A stretch of 64,000 bases of DNA from Pomphorhynchus laevis (GCA_012934845.2 WNNJ02000251.1:1-64000); one strand, 5' to 3'; shown: positions 41,215 through 53,999, numbered from the stretch's first letter. Translations and numbers: made by a program. Notes: generated by a model not told the origin, from the letters alone.

Positions 41215-41489
41215 ACATAAGGTGTAACATACTTAGCAGATTGTAAAGTATGTGCTGCAAGGATGTTGGATTAACTAAACGAACACCTGCACTCAGATTA
41301 AATAATAGAAGAGCAGATATCAAAAGCAAAAATATAAGTAATGATAACGCTGTAGCCCATGCATTGATGTATTATAAACATGACTGCTTTGACTCTGATC
41401 TGATAAAAGAAAAACAAAGACGTGACGCGGAAATGCGTCATATCAGTCAATTAATGTGTGATCAAGAACCGACGTTGAACAAGTAAATA
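41215..41489 (+). pseudogene. GIY-YIG-like endonuclease fragment of a Penelope-like element
   Basis: DVGLTKRTPALRLNNRRADI followed by DNAVAHAL and HDCFDSDLI resembles the YxG-T-RTL-x2-R-x3-HR-D core and distal part of GIY-YIG nucleases in Penelope-like elements. The GIY half is out of frame or lost. The family could be P. Confidence is moderate because only the core strand-helix is visible. Confidence 0.5.
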
Positions 41490-42440
41490 TTATAAAATAT
41501 ATAATATATTATATATAGTAAAGGTGTGAGATGAGACGAAGGAAGAGGAAAAATATATTAAATCTTAAATGCCATAAAAATCGGAGTATATCTTGACTGT
41601 ATAAGAGAGTAATTATAGTCATTAAAAGTGGTAGTGAATTTGATTGTTTTAGAATGAGTTAATACGGTCCAAACGGATGTTTACATCACCAAGTACAAGA
41701 TAACAGAAAATTTCCAGGTTCCTGTTCCCTAAAGTTTTACAAAGAAGTTCAAAAGTATTTGACGTGAATATGTGATCCGGTGTTTTAGGGAGACTGCGAG
41801 TGAAACAGTGTTATTATACTCCCATGATTAATATCTGATACTTGCATATATAATGAAGTAATTTGTCGACGATATACCCGTCCAAAGAACGAAGACGTCT
41901 AACAGAGAGATCACTTTTGTCGCAATGCAAAGATTCAGCGAGACGTCATATATTAAGTGAATGCTCTAAACAGAGATTGTAAACTAGGTGAATTTAACTA
42001 GGAACAAGGCGATTATGTAGAAGTCCGAGGTGAAGGATTATACTAAGCAAAGTTGAAAACTCGTGATTAACAGTTTAATAATATAGATAGATCGATTAAT
42101 AGAAAATTTTACTGTTTAAAATCTATTTCCGTAATCGAGGGATTTAATCATTTCTGCAAGTAGGGATCAGTATATTAAGTCGTTTTTATTTATTACAAAT
42201 AAATAGCCATTAGGATAAATACTGCATTTACTGTCTGGAAAAACGGTAAATTTATAATTTCAAATCATTATTATAATTTGAAATCAATTACAGTGTACTT
42301 TAATTTTAACAAATTAACACGTTTGTTTTAGAAACGTGTACTTTTATAATTAGTCTATTGAGATATTAAATCATTTTTACTTTAAATTTAAATTAAAGTT
42401 TATGAAAATAAATAAAAAACAAATTTAAACAAAGGCCGGT
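41490..42440. other. Intergenic DNA
   Basis: No feature supported. Confidence 0.5.
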
Positions 42441-43187
42441 TTAAAAGCTAAAAGCCGTTTGTATCCATTCTTTTAATTCTTCAATAGTTTGTCTATCATC
42501 AATACTGCCTATTTGCCAATCACAAATGTTAATATAGTCTTCAGATTTGCCATATTTTGATAACTGCTTATATTGACTATTCGCCTTTTGAGAAGTTTCG
42601 CTAAGCTCAAACTCTTTAGATTTCAAAAATGTATTGATTTCCTTGTCTATCTGCTTTTGTACGTTCAAAAGACTGATAGCTTCATTGCTATCACTTATTG
42701 CCGGTGTATAAGATTGAGCAACAAATACAAGAACTTTTTTCCGCTCGGTCTTCGCTAACTGGAATTCTTGAAATACGTGTACAAGATGAGAAGCAAATTC
42801 TCTGATTTGTTCATGCAGTTTGTCGTGATTTATAACCAACACAAACGCACATAATTTGCTATACCAGGTATTCATTAATGCCATTCGCCATTGGTTAAAT
42901 TCAGACTGAAATACCGATCCGTGACCTGGTATGTCAACAACTCTGCATTTACGCTGTTGATCCCATTTTAATAAGGCTACATTATGCTTCTGAGAAGTGA
43001 CAGTTTGAATAGATTCATTAAAAGGCATTGTTAATTTAATAAATAATCGACTTTTGCCGGCATCCCTAGGACCGATCAAAAGTAAATGAGCCGTGCTGTT
43101 TTGTATATGCCATGTTTGATACTTGAACAAGAATATCAAAGCAATAATAAGTATTGCCAAAAGAAAGCAGTATATGTAAAGCAGCAT
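42441..43187 (-). CDS. SRPRB: Signal recognition particle receptor subunit beta (248 aa)
   Basis: SRPRB is a membrane-anchored small GTPase that holds the SRP receptor alpha subunit at the ER and so supports cotranslational targeting. Residues 2-23 form one hydrophobic membrane segment. The P-loop is GPRDAGKS (39-46), the G3 motif is DIPGHG (85-90), and the C-terminal helix ends in IEELKEWIQTAF as in the family. The usual NKxD G4 motif is not visible: the corresponding strand reads VFVAQSYTP (about 154-161). The gene is uninterrupted and close to the usual length. It begins at the first ATG, immediately before the membrane segment. Retroelements flank it on both sides. Confidence 0.85.
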   Translation of the reverse strand: MLLYIYCFLLAILIIALIFLFKYQTWHIQNSTAHLLLIGPRDAGKSRLFIKLTMPFNESIQTVTSQKHNVALLKWDQQRKCRVVDIPGHGSVFQSEFNQWRMALMNTWYSKLCAFVLVINHDKLHEQIREFASHLVHVFQEFQLAKTERKKVLVFVAQSYTPAISDSNEAISLLNVQKQIDKEINTFLKSKEFELSETSQKANSQYKQLSKYGKSEDYINICDWQIGSIDDRQTIEELKEWIQTAFSF

Positions 43188-43599
43188 CTATATCTACAAT
43201 TATATTAATACGTCGGTGGTGAACATTAACGCTTTGCTGTAGAAAAGCATTACTTAATTTTTGTTATTTTTTAAACGCCGTGTTCAATATAAAAATTCTA
43301 TTTAACTTATTAAGTTATTAAAATTTTTAAATTAGTCTAGAGTACAATATTTATAGCCCCAGCTAATTGATCTGGTATATCAAATCTGATCACTCACATA
43401 AAATAAATATAAAATAATGTAAAATAAATATAAAATCTTTAAGAACTGATTAATTGAAAATTTATCAAGATGAAATAATGAACTGATTGGAATTCATCTA
43501 AGAATAGTCAAGAATTAGAATTTAGCCATGAATGTCTTTCCTTTGATGTAGTGTGATTATCTGAGATCATCACTTCCTCTATCTATTGATGTATCATAT
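43188..43599. other. SRPRB upstream DNA
   Basis: AT-rich. It would contain the SRPRB promoter, but no defined element can be named. Confidence 0.4.
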
Positions 43600-44545
43600 T
43601 TATTTCCATAAAATATGTCATCCTTACGAAATATTATTTTGAAGAAAATTAATATCATTAAAATATGTATCTATTAAATTATTTAAATGATTTTGAAGAA
43701 AGTTAATATCGTTACAAATCGTTGCAATTCTTAAAATTTCATTATTTAATGTATTATATTTTATATTATATGGTATGCATTAATGCTCATGCAAAAATAT
43801 GTTTGTAAATTTTAATGTCATCTTTACGATATTAATTAATAGAAGTTTTAGTTAATCTTAATTTAATGTTCATATCTAGATATACACCTTCGTTATCATC
43901 AATTTTGGTTTTATTAAGAATGAGGCTACTAATGAGGATAAATTTGTTCACTAATTGAATAAAAATTTTAGAGTTAAATACACACTTATTATACGTTGCA
44001 TTAATATAATTATAAAATAAACAAAACATAATAATACTAAATCAAAAGGTAATAATAAAATAATAAAATTAATAATTGCTTTTAGATTTTCTATAATTTA
44101 AATCAAATTAAAATCAAAAATTGAAATTTAAAATAAACGTCATTTTTATAAATTGACTAATAAATAACAGACGTTGTATCAGAATAAGAATTAGAGGTCA
44201 TCAGGAGGAACTGCTATGCTATCAGGTTTCGGCCCCTAACTCCTCTACCCAACATAGCAGGGGGGCAAATACATGCTTATGATGTATTTCTTCTGATAAA
44301 ACTATCTAGTATCTTATTCTAATGCAAAGTATATTATTAATTATCTATCCATAAAAATTTGCCACTTAAGAGTTTAAATTTATTCTTTATATTATTGTGT
44401 TGATTTATATATTTTACTATTTTCTGCTTGATGTTATTTTTATAGTAACCTAGTTTAAAATATGCATCTATTAAATTATTTAAATGATCCGGAAATAAGC
44501 CAATATGATTACATATTTCATTATAATAAATTTCTTTAATAATAA
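43600..44545 (-). mobile_element. Family P Penelope-like elements P3-F-P2 in head-to-tail order
   Basis: Read on the minus strand, the order is P3, the C-terminal end of one RT (44,545-44,340, ending KLLSGKFLWIDN), then repeat F (about 44,330-44,090), an AT-rich spacer and P2, another RT fragment (about 43,990-43,600, with ILNKTKIDDNEGVYLDMNIK). F therefore sits where a pseudo-LTR shared by two tandem copies would be. All coding parts are broken. Confidence 0.65.
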
Positions 44546-44734
44546 ATCAAAAAATATTATTGTAAATAAATCCAAACAATCAAGCGAAATTCAATAGATA
44601 ATCAAATTTATATTATATTATCTGATTAATCAAATTATATTATCTGATTAATATTTATGTATTAATAAATATTAATATTTATAATGTATTAATATTGCGA
44701 AAAATTTTTATGGATATATAATAAATAATATATT

Positions 44735-45055
44735 TGTATTAGAATCAGATACTAGATAGATTTATCAGAGAAAATACATCATTAGCATGAATTTTGCCCC
44801 GCTTATATGTTGGGTAGAGAAGTTAGGGGCCGAAATATGATATTGTAAGTGTATTCATTATTATATTATATTATTATATAATAAATATTAAATATTGTTA
44901 TATAATAATATTATATTAATAATATAATATAATATTGAATACAATTACAATATCATATTTGGGCTTCTAACTCCTCTACCCAACATAGCAGCGTGGCCAA
45001 ATACATGCTAATGATATATTTTCTCTGATAAAACTATCTAGTATCTAATATAATA
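44735..45055. repeat. Long inverted repeat made of two F copies
   Basis: Plus-strand F (GATACTAGATAGATTTATCAG ... GGGGCCGAAATATGATATTG, 44,741-44,850) faces its inverted copy (44,940-45,050) across an AT-rich spacer. Confidence 0.75.
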
Positions 45056-45269
45056 TAATATAAATATTATTATATAAACAAGAATAGAATCTCTCAATCT
45101 CACTTCTTCGCCTTCCGTGCCAACTTTTAATCAAGAGTTCTCAATACCTCGTCAAACTTTCGTATCTATTATCCGCAAAGAAGGACTCGTTAGTACTCGC
45201 AACATCTCAATTCGATGGTCAATCAACATCTCCCCTAACAATAATTCAAGCATGTGATAGGCAACAACA

Positions 45270-45703
45270 GCGCTCGTCTAACGTAATAATACGTGGACTA
45301 CCTAATTCATCAGACGATCTTGCTTTAGTATCGGATCTTATCGCATAATTGAACGTGTCTTGTGCATCCACATGTCGTTTGTATTTACGCCGACTCCCTG
45401 ACAAACGTCAAAATATTCCTCAGTAGATACTTGTTACATCTGATGAAGCAACCACCACGTCAATTCTGAACAATGCCTACAAACTGAGAGAATCGACTCG
45501 ATTTCATAACGTTTATGTAAGCCCGGATCTCTCGCCATCTGAGGTGGAAGCACTAAAATTACTCAGGAAACAATTGCACGAACAAAGTTTGGCGGATCAT
45601 TCGCATAAATTTATAATTCGAAATAACCGAGTTATTCGTTTGCAAAAAAATCATTTAATCTCCGCCGAAATTCAACCAAATATATTACCACCCTCCATAT
45701 GAC
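45270..45703 (+). pseudogene. LINE C3 ORF1 remnant (RRM-like)
   Basis: SSNVIIRGLPNSSDDLALVS, YKLRESTRFHNVYVSPDLSP and LRKQLHEQSLADHSHKFIIR match LINE A ORF1 position by position. Two in-frame stops break it. Because it is closer to A than to D, ORF1 in C and A elements may share a source. Confidence 0.7.
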
Positions 45704-45738
45704 ATCATGATAAATCGCAAACAACAACGAGGCGAAAA

Positions 45739-46434
45739 TTGTCTGATTCTCCTTCCTCTTCCTTGGGTTGTTTCGCGCCATTTAACTCCAAATCCTCCTC
45801 CCTAAATTCTTCTTCTAAATACTCACTCAACATCGGTCTCATCAACATTCGTTCCTTACTTCACAAAAGTGACCTTGCATTCGAAGTCTTCCAAAATAAC
45901 TCACTTTCACTTATCTGCCCAACCGAATCTTGGCATTCCACAAACGACATATCCATTCGAAGACTCGTATCCCTTAACCTAAACGTTGCTGAACGTGTTC
46001 GACATTGCGATCCAGGAAGTATCAACCATGGTGGTCTACTTTCCTTTTCTTTGCCCGCTATATCGTTACATGTTCTAAACTTTCCAGTTGCCCCTACGTC
46101 ATTCGAGCTGATGTGCTATTAAACTATACATTTCAGTAGACGAATTTGTTTCGCCCTTACCTATCGACCAGGCTCATCTGCGCCATGTCGTACATTCTTT
46201 GACGAACTTTTTGATATGCTCTCTAACCTAAGCATTACATCATCTCCGTCATTATTCTTAATGACCTCAACATTCGACTTGACAGACCATCATGCGCTCA
46301 CTTGTCACACCTACTCAAGACATTATATGACTTTGGCTTCAGATATATCCCAACCAAATCCACTCATATACAAGGTGGCACCATTGATTGCATCTTTGTT
46401 TGATCATCGTCTACTTGCAGCACCGTTTCTGTGA
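45739..46434 (+). pseudogene. LINE C3 APE endonuclease remnant
   Basis: INIRSLLHKSDLAFEVF and ICPTESWHSTNDISI are the N-terminal APE signature. Later parts are in shifted frames. Confidence 0.7.
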
Positions 46435-48666
46435 AAGATGTGGAACTATCCGACCATTACCTTCTCACCATTAACATTGAAACCAATGATCCTCCACACC
46501 CTACTCATCCCCATATATATCGTCCATGGAAACAACTTGATCTAAATAACTTTCGTATAAACCTTATCTCGTCCCCACTCCTAATTTTTGCCGCCTTTAC
46601 TTACACTTCACATGACGACTTAACCAACATGTACAGCACTGAACTTATTGGCATACTCGATATGATTTTGCCGTTCAAACAATGCACGCCTTGCCGCCAC
46701 TTAGGAGCACCCTGGATCGATAGCGATTGCCGAAGAGCAAAGCGCTCCTTACGACACCTTCACCGAATGCATTCAAGATTCCGTCGTCGTAATATCACCG
46801 AGCTATTAAACTCATCTTACTCAGAATACCTCGAATTTCGACGCAAATACCGACATCTTCTGAACTCAAAATGCTCTTCATACAGGCAAAGCAAAACATC
46901 TTTGCGTGACAATCATCAACACGCGTGGCAATCCTTTAATAACATTTTGGGTAAAAACAAATCCGTCACGTCTATCTATATCTCTTCCAACGAATTCGCA
47001 TCTCATTTGCAACGCAAAATAGCTCGAACTTTGACCTCAATACACGTACCATTATTTTCTAATTTCTCCTACCTAGCCCCATATCACACTGAACTGTTTC
47101 ACTTTTCACTTTTATCTATCGAAAGCGTATCTGATGCCCTAGCACGATTACCCAATTCAACCTCTCCTCTCGATCCTGTTCCAACATACATTCTAAAGTT
47201 ACTAAGTGACACCATCAGCCCTTATCTCACAAGTGTCTTCAACATGTCTATCCATTTATCACACTACCCTTCGTCGTTCAAACATGCCATAGTTCGCCCA
47301 TTATTAAAGAAGCATCATCTTGATCCCAGTTCCGCTTCCTCATATAGACCAATATCAAACCTTCCGACCATCTCAAAACTTTTCGAGCGTCTCTTCTTCA
47401 GACAGGTAAGCAACTACATATCATCAAATTCTGTTTTCACCTTTTCAATCTGCATATCGACCACACCATTCTACTATGACCGCTTGCACAAAACTCTACA
47501 ATGATCTACTTCTTGCTCTTGACGAACATCTAGTAAGCCTTGTAATTTCACTTGATTTATCCTCCGCCTTTGATGTAGTTGATCGCACTATACTTCTCTC
47601 ATGTCTCAGACAACGTTACTGATTCTCGTCTCATGTCATTTCTTGGTTCAAATCCTACCTCTCAACTCGCTCTTATCAAGTAGCCTCCAACTTCAACTCT
47701 TCTGCGTCGGTTCCTCTCAGCTGCGGGGTACCACAAGGATCCGTTCTATGGCCGCTTCTTTTCACCCTTTTTCTTGGTGATTTATCTTCCATCGTGGTCC
47801 CAAACGGTTTTGAAGATATTCAGTACGCTGACGATATAGTAATATATGTATCATGCACACTCACATCTGCATCTGACCTCGCTTCCGATGCATCGTCTTG
47901 CCTCTCTGCTATTCACGCATATCTTTGTTCAATCCGTATGTTTTTAAACAACGAGAAATCTAACATGATGTGGATAACACCGCACAACTCTTACACCCTC
48001 GATTTTCCAGTATGCATAAACAATTTCCGTCTACCAGAAGTGACTATCATGACAATCCTCGGTGTCTCTTTTGACAATAATCTCTCGTTTCTGCCTTTCA
48101 TTCGTAGCAAGATCAGATCATGCTCCCTCATCCTCCGTGACATTCGAAGTGTCCGTAGAAACCTCGACGTCAAATCGACAGCTATTTTAATCTCCAGCCT
48201 TTTCATGTCTCGTCTAGAATATTGCTTAGGTCTTCTCGTAAACTGTCCAGCATATCAATTTCACTATTTACAAAGGATTCTGCACACGGCTGCTAGAGTC
48301 ATCTTCCGCCTTCGCAAGTACGACTACATCTCCAACACCCCCCACATCCTTAACTGGCTCAACATTCCTATCCGCATAACTTCTCAAATTCTCACACTTG
48401 CATGGAACATCAAATTCCGGCACAACCCTCTTTATCTATATCTTCCTGATAGCGCATCCTATATGACGACTGGTCTCTATTTAAGAAGTCATCGCTCCTA
48501 CTCGCTTTTCGTCCCCCGTCACAACGGTAATCACGGATATCGTGCGTTCACCATCGCTGCACCACGCCTTTGGAACAAACTTCCTCGTGACACAAAATCA
48601 TTGACGTCGCTTAAACACTTCAAAACTTCCTTGATCGCCATACTTCTTGCAAACGAACTAAAATAA
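46431..48666 (+). pseudogene. LINE C3 reverse transcriptase remnant
   Basis: The first frame (46,431-47,504) covers the endonuclease end (DVELSDHYLLT), the linker (GAPWIDSDCRRAKRSLRHL) and the RT fingers. Motif A (SLDLSSAFDVVD) lies between the long open segments. The last frame (47,794-48,666) carries IQYADDIVIY and the C-terminus through FTIAAPRLWNKLP. Long open pieces imply only moderate age. Confidence 0.8.
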
Positions 48667-48944
48667 CACTTTCAGCCGCAATCAATTCAATAACTCTACA
48701 TACAAGTTCAAACATTCATCGGACGTAAACTTGTCTTTTAATTTTTATAGTGGGCCTGTAAATGGTTCTATTTTACCATAAAGGCCACTCTAAATAAATT
48801 CTATTATTCTATATAATAATATTATATTATTCAATATTATATTATACACAATATTATAATATAATGTAATATATAATATTATTATAATAATATATAATTA
48901 TTTCTTTTTAATTTATTAATTTATTGAAGAATGTACAAAAATCG

Positions 48945-49400
48945 TTGCTCTCAAATGGGCCGTAATGTATAATATCATGGTAAATATTACATGAAAAACT
49001 GATAAACTTAGTCAGTTTTTTTAAGTTGAATAAGTCACCCTTCCACGGGTCGACCGTGCCGCGCCCATGCAAGCAGATGATGCACGTGCAAGTTCAAAAG
49101 ACAACATCCTCTTTATCTTCGAAACATTGTCTGAGTAAGTTGAAGTGCTTCTCTGTGACATCGCCGTAGCAATCGTCTTGACAAGTCTTCCAGCATCACC
49201 GCCAAAACCTTCCACTGTCGAAAATACTAACGGAATGAATGATCCGCGTTCGATTCTGCGTACACGTTCTTCGTATTTGGCTACCTTCCTCAATTCGTTA
49301 TATTGAAACGAAGAAGATGGGCTGCGGTTGACGTAAGATTGAGGAACTGTAGAGAAGATAGTGATATCAAAATATGTTCGAATCTAGAGTCGTTGTAGTT
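48945..49400 (-). pseudogene. RLE-type element B5, 3' end
   Basis: The minus-strand reading is FDITIFSTVPQSYVNRSP, SFQYNELRKVAKYEERV and GSFIPLVFSTVEGFGG, the C-terminal part of the B ORF. The 3'UTR holds GGCCCATTTG (48,953-48,962), as in B2. Confidence 0.75.
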
Positions 49401-49499
49401 GATTATTATAATATATAATTATTATAATAATATTATAATATATAATATATTATAATATATTATATAAAATATTTACATTATATTATTATAATATCATAA

Positions 49500-49760
49500 T
49501 AGGATACTGGATAATCAAATTTCATTAGAAGAAATACGTCGTTAGCATGTATTTGTCCGCGCTGTTATGTTGTGTCGAAGAATAGAGGCTGACACCTGAA
49601 TGCATAGCAGTTCCTCCTGATGACTTCTAATCCTTATTCTTATTATTTATTAATCAATTCAAAAACCATTGACTTCTATTTTAAATTTCAATTTTAAATA
49701 TTTACTTTATTTAACTTTATATTAATACTTTATACTTGCTTTAATAAAGACGCAGTTCAT
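49500..49760 (+). repeat. Repeat F copy, fairly complete
   Basis: It begins GGATACTGGATAATCAAATT and includes CATAGCAGTTCCTCCTGATG. Confidence 0.7.
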
Positions 49761-50500
49761 AAGTAATTAGTAAATACATGTAATCAATATTGCATATTAT
49801 AATATTAACATATAATATTACATATAATTATATGATTATAATTCTGATATTTAGTGTATAGAGCCTCCATAAGTGTAGAAGTAATCCCGCGAAGGTAATA
49901 AATGAAATGGTTTAAATATGCAAAAAAGTGACCAGTTTTTGAACTAAAATTAAAAGTTATCAAACTTCAAATTATGAATTATAAAGCAATTAAACTTTAA
50001 TTTAATAATAAACTAATACTTTAATTAAATTAAACTCTATATTAATTTAATTTATCTTACAACTTAGATATATTCTAAACCAAATGTATTAACAAACGAT
50101 TTAAATGCATGAGGCATAATGAACTTAAAAAATAGATAATAAACTTAAACGGTTATTTTAAATAATAACGATATTTAATCAATAATTGGTAAAATCTTTA
50201 TCCCGTTTTCTGTTCCACGAAAGCTTCATATTTAGAAACAGCATATTCCCAAGTTATCTTTGATCGACAAAGATCATGTACTAACGATGCCAAATCATGA
50301 ATCTAAAATTAAAAATAGATAAAATTAATCTGACAACTGAGTCTAATTATTAAAAGAAATTATATAGAATAAATAATTAAATATTAATTATTTCAAAAGA
50401 TAATTTAAATTTAGATAAAATTAAAATTTAAAATTAAAACAAATTTATTTAAAAAATTAAACTTAAAATTTAATTGAATTTTAATTCTAATTTAATAATT
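49761..50500. other. AT-rich intergenic DNA
   Basis: Nothing supported. A short block at 50,200-50,310 is less AT-rich and unexplained. Confidence 0.45.
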
Positions 50501-50504
50501 TTAA

Positions 50505-50810
50505 TATTTTGATAAATCAAAATTATTTAAAAGTAGGGACATCTATATTTAGACAAATAAAATGTGTTCAAATGGGTGGTAATAGTAGCCCAATTATAGC
50601 TGACTTGTTTTTAAGCTTTATAGAATATGAATTTGTTCATAACTGTGTAAAAACTAAATCTAAACAATATAAATATATGAAATATATGTTTCGATACATT
50701 GATGATATATGTGTATTTAATTCTAATAATTTTTATTCAATTAGTGAGCACATTTATCCAGGTTGCTTCATTCTTAATAAAACCATTCTTATTAACTAAA
50801 ACGAATCATA
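50505..50810 (+). pseudogene. Family P reverse transcriptase fragment P4
   Basis: INQNYLKVGTSIFRQIK, VQMGGNSSPIIADLFLSF and YMFRYIDDICVFN are almost identical to P1. Both ends are missing. Confidence 0.8.
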
Positions 50811-50997
50811 TCTGTGCAAAATTTATAGTGAATAAATTTAGTGAATAGAATATCACGGTATTCATTTTAAAATAAAAGACAAATAAAACAGCCAAATTTT
50901 TATTTTATAAAAAATTTTACTTTAGAAAATTAAAAAATATAAATCGTTTTATAAAAATTTATAAAAATTTTAGCTTTATAATCTCTGCCAAAAAAAA

Positions 50998-51272
50998 GGT
51001 TATATTACAGAAGTAATATAACCAAATACATCGATTTTCAAATAAATCGTTTGATGTATTCAAACGATTTATTTTGTTTTTATTCGAATTATTGTAGGTT
51101 TTAGCATAAAACTAATTTATTCGTTCATATAAATTTATAAAAATACACAAAGAAATAAGTGAGTCATGAATGCAAGTCGTTATGCCTAATTACTTGTATC
51201 CAAAATGAAATTGATTTCATTTCTAGAAATGTCTATCAAAAGCTTACGAACCCTAGAGGATTCGTAAGCTTT
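50998..51272. repeat. Cluster of perfect hairpins
   Basis: Three exact inverted repeats occur in 275 bases: 50,998-51,023 (11-bp arms, AGAA loop), 51,040-51,074 (15-bp arms, TGTAT loop) and 51,239-51,272 (12-bp arms, 10-base loop). Bases 51,209-51,340 and 51,610-51,720 also resemble each other as a diverged direct repeat. No gene was seen from 50,810 to 52,040. Confidence 0.8.
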
Positions 51273-52044
51273 CATAGAGGGACGCAGGTTTTGCGATTTT
51301 ATTTCTAGATAAATAGATAAGCTTATTAATCGATCATTTTATATAAATCCATAAAATAGTAAGTTATTTTACGGGTGGTTGTGTGATTATTTGCGGTACT
51401 GGTATTGAATCATTATCAACCCGCAAAAGTCACGCAATTTTTACTAATATATAGAATGATGACGACGAACGTAAATTGGAATTTTTTGATTTTAAATGTT
51501 ACAAATGCTGTTAAGCTAATTATCTGATCAAACTACTACCGGATTAATCAGATAATTAAAACAATAAGATTTTTTGCAAATCGTGCAATGTGTATCAAAA
51601 TATATATCTCATAATGAGATTCATTTCATTTTTAGTAATCTCTATCAAAAGCTAATGAACCCTAATGTATATAGATGGACGATATTTTAGTACTGTAGAT
51701 AGATACAGATTCATCAGTATGGAAATCCGTAATTCGAAATTTAAAGCATTAATAAAAGATTTTTATAAATTTACAGGAACGAAGAACTACTTTATGCTAA
51801 AAATTACAATATATTCAATTTCATGTAGAATTGCTTTCGGGTCAAATGTAACTTTTTTATTTAAATCGTGCATTCAATAACATTCATTCATTTCCGTTTG
51901 AATTTAATATCTTAAAGTGCAGAACATTAATGCCCTATAATAATTATTATCATAATTAATAAATTATATTAATTAATTAATATAATTTAATTATAATTAA
52001 TTATAATTAAATTAATTAATTAAAATAATTAATTAATCCCATAT

Positions 52045-53990
52045 ATGCCTGATATAAAGGTAAAATTTCTACATTATCGAAATTTACTAAGGAGAGATGA
52101 AGCATACCGGCCGCTTTATGTTAAATTAAAGAACGAATACAAAATGAAAATACGAACGCTTATAATGATTGTAAATGCACACAATAATAACAGTATACTA
52201 GAACATGCACGTTTGATGCTGTCGAAGTTAGTTCCTCGTCGTCGTTCAGTGAGTACTATTGTCAGTGTACCCATTTAACATGGGAACAACATTTTAGTAA
52301 TTTATATGATTCCAATATTAGAGATAAAAGGCAGTGTAGTTCTTTCAGTAAGTCGTTAAGGCCTATACGAGAGCTAAGCCACTTGAACGCATATTTTACA
52401 GTCTATGAAATCGAATTATTTTTACAATACATGTCTGATAGAAAGGTAATGATGGTATAGCCGTTGAACATATTTAAGGTATTTGGTCAGTCTCAATTTA
52501 TTTTCTTGTGATGCTATTTAATCGGGTCTTGATAGGAGATTTGTTCCCTTATCGTGGAAGAAGGTGATTCTAAAAATACTCTTTAAAGGTGGTAATGATC
52601 CTCGAAATCTAAATAATTACAGATGTATCGCAATACTAAGTCAACCATAAAAGTTATTTGCTACCATCATAAGCCATAGACTTGCAGTCTATGTATCAAA
52701 CTTTCTCCCAATCGAACAGCATGGTTTTCGACCAGGTTTCCGACCACAAGTGTTGTCTCCATCTTAAGAAACGCTGTTGAAGAAGCTCGTTCAAATTACC
52801 TTCCTTTGTAAACTGTTTTCGTAGATTTTACAAAGGATAAATGGCTATTTTAAAGGACTATTTCTAAAGGGCTATATCCCGCATGCACTACATCAGGTTC
52901 TCTCTCCTCACATTGTCCGAGTCTTAGATGGAATAAAATATTCAGATTACTTTCAACAAATCAAGGGCGTTCCTCAGGGTGATCCTCTTAGCCCACATTT
53001 GTTCAGTCTATTTGTATACGATCTTCCACCATGTATAAGTGAAACTAACTCTTCTTGCCTTTTATATGCAGATGATCTGGTTATTCGTCAAAAATAGGTG
53101 ATGTGAGTTCAGCATTGGTTAGACTCAAACTGCATTGTATGGCGAATGGTTTGCTGGTTAATCTAGCGAAAACAAAAGTGTTTAAATTCCGAGGGGGTGG
53201 TAGGTTATCACGAAATGATATTTTTACCTATGACGGTATGAATTTGCAAATGTGTACGCAATTATGCTATCTTGGCTTTAATCTGTCCTCTAAGTAGAGT
53301 ATTAATCATTTTGATATAATTGCTTGTAAGATTGCTTCTTGTATGAGTACGGTCAATCTTTTACGTTCAACAAACTATCCTACAGCCATGAAATATTTGC
53401 AAATGATGTTTCTTCCAAGGGTTACATATGGGTTATTGGCTATTTGGTAAGATTTGTCTATTCAAAATTTTGAGCAAATTGATAGAATGAAATAGAATTT
53501 CCTTAAATTCTTCTTTTGCTTGTCCCGCAAGGTTTCGTCTTCGAAATTAGCTTACCTTACTAGAGAGCAACATTGTCGTTTATCCTGCCAAAACGTTTCT
53601 CCTTAATAGTGACGGCGACGTTTCGTTTGCGTGCATCGAATTAGGATTCGAAGCAACTCTTACTGGATAGTGATATCCAATTTACGTCTGACATTGAATT
53701 CCCGAACATTTGGAAGTTTGGTAGTCAAAGAAAGCGAGCATGTATAATAAGATTTTATCTTGACGGTTTTCATGGAAAGTTTTACTCAAATAGAATTATG
53801 TTCCATACACGAGAATCCGCCTGTATTTGTAAATACTGTTTATGTATGTGCCAACAGCTCTTACATGCTCGAACTATTGCAACTTAACGGCCTGTAAATA
53901 TGTATTATAAATTTATTAGATGTTTGTCTATTAACGTTGTAGATCCTCCCTCAGAGGATCTACAGCATATGTTATAATGTTGTATAACCT
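52045..53990 (+). pseudogene. LINE A relative A2, decayed ORF2
   Basis: Pieces in changing frames match LINE A ORF2: IEQHGFRPG, GVPQGDPLSPHLFSLFVYDL, CLLYADDLVI, KVFKFRGGGRLSR and the C-terminal GFHGKFYSNRI with CICKYCLCMC..LH. Several stops and frame changes mark an old copy. A similar 3'UTR scrap (CGACCTGTGAATTAG ... GATCCTCCCT) lies at 56,405-56,490. Confidence 0.7.
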
Positions 53991-53999
53991 GTGAATACT

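Larger units (their letters stand above)
45100..48790 (+). mobile_element. LINE C3, near full length but decayed
   Basis: It has an ORF1 remnant (45,270-45,700), an endonuclease region (45,739-46,434), an RT region (46,431-48,666) and a 3'UTR ending TAAATAAATTCTATTATTC. The reading changes frame at least three times and includes internal stops. Its 3'UTR lacks the C1/C2/C5 stem-loop but holds another hairpin (ATGGT/ACCAT). Confidence 0.8.
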
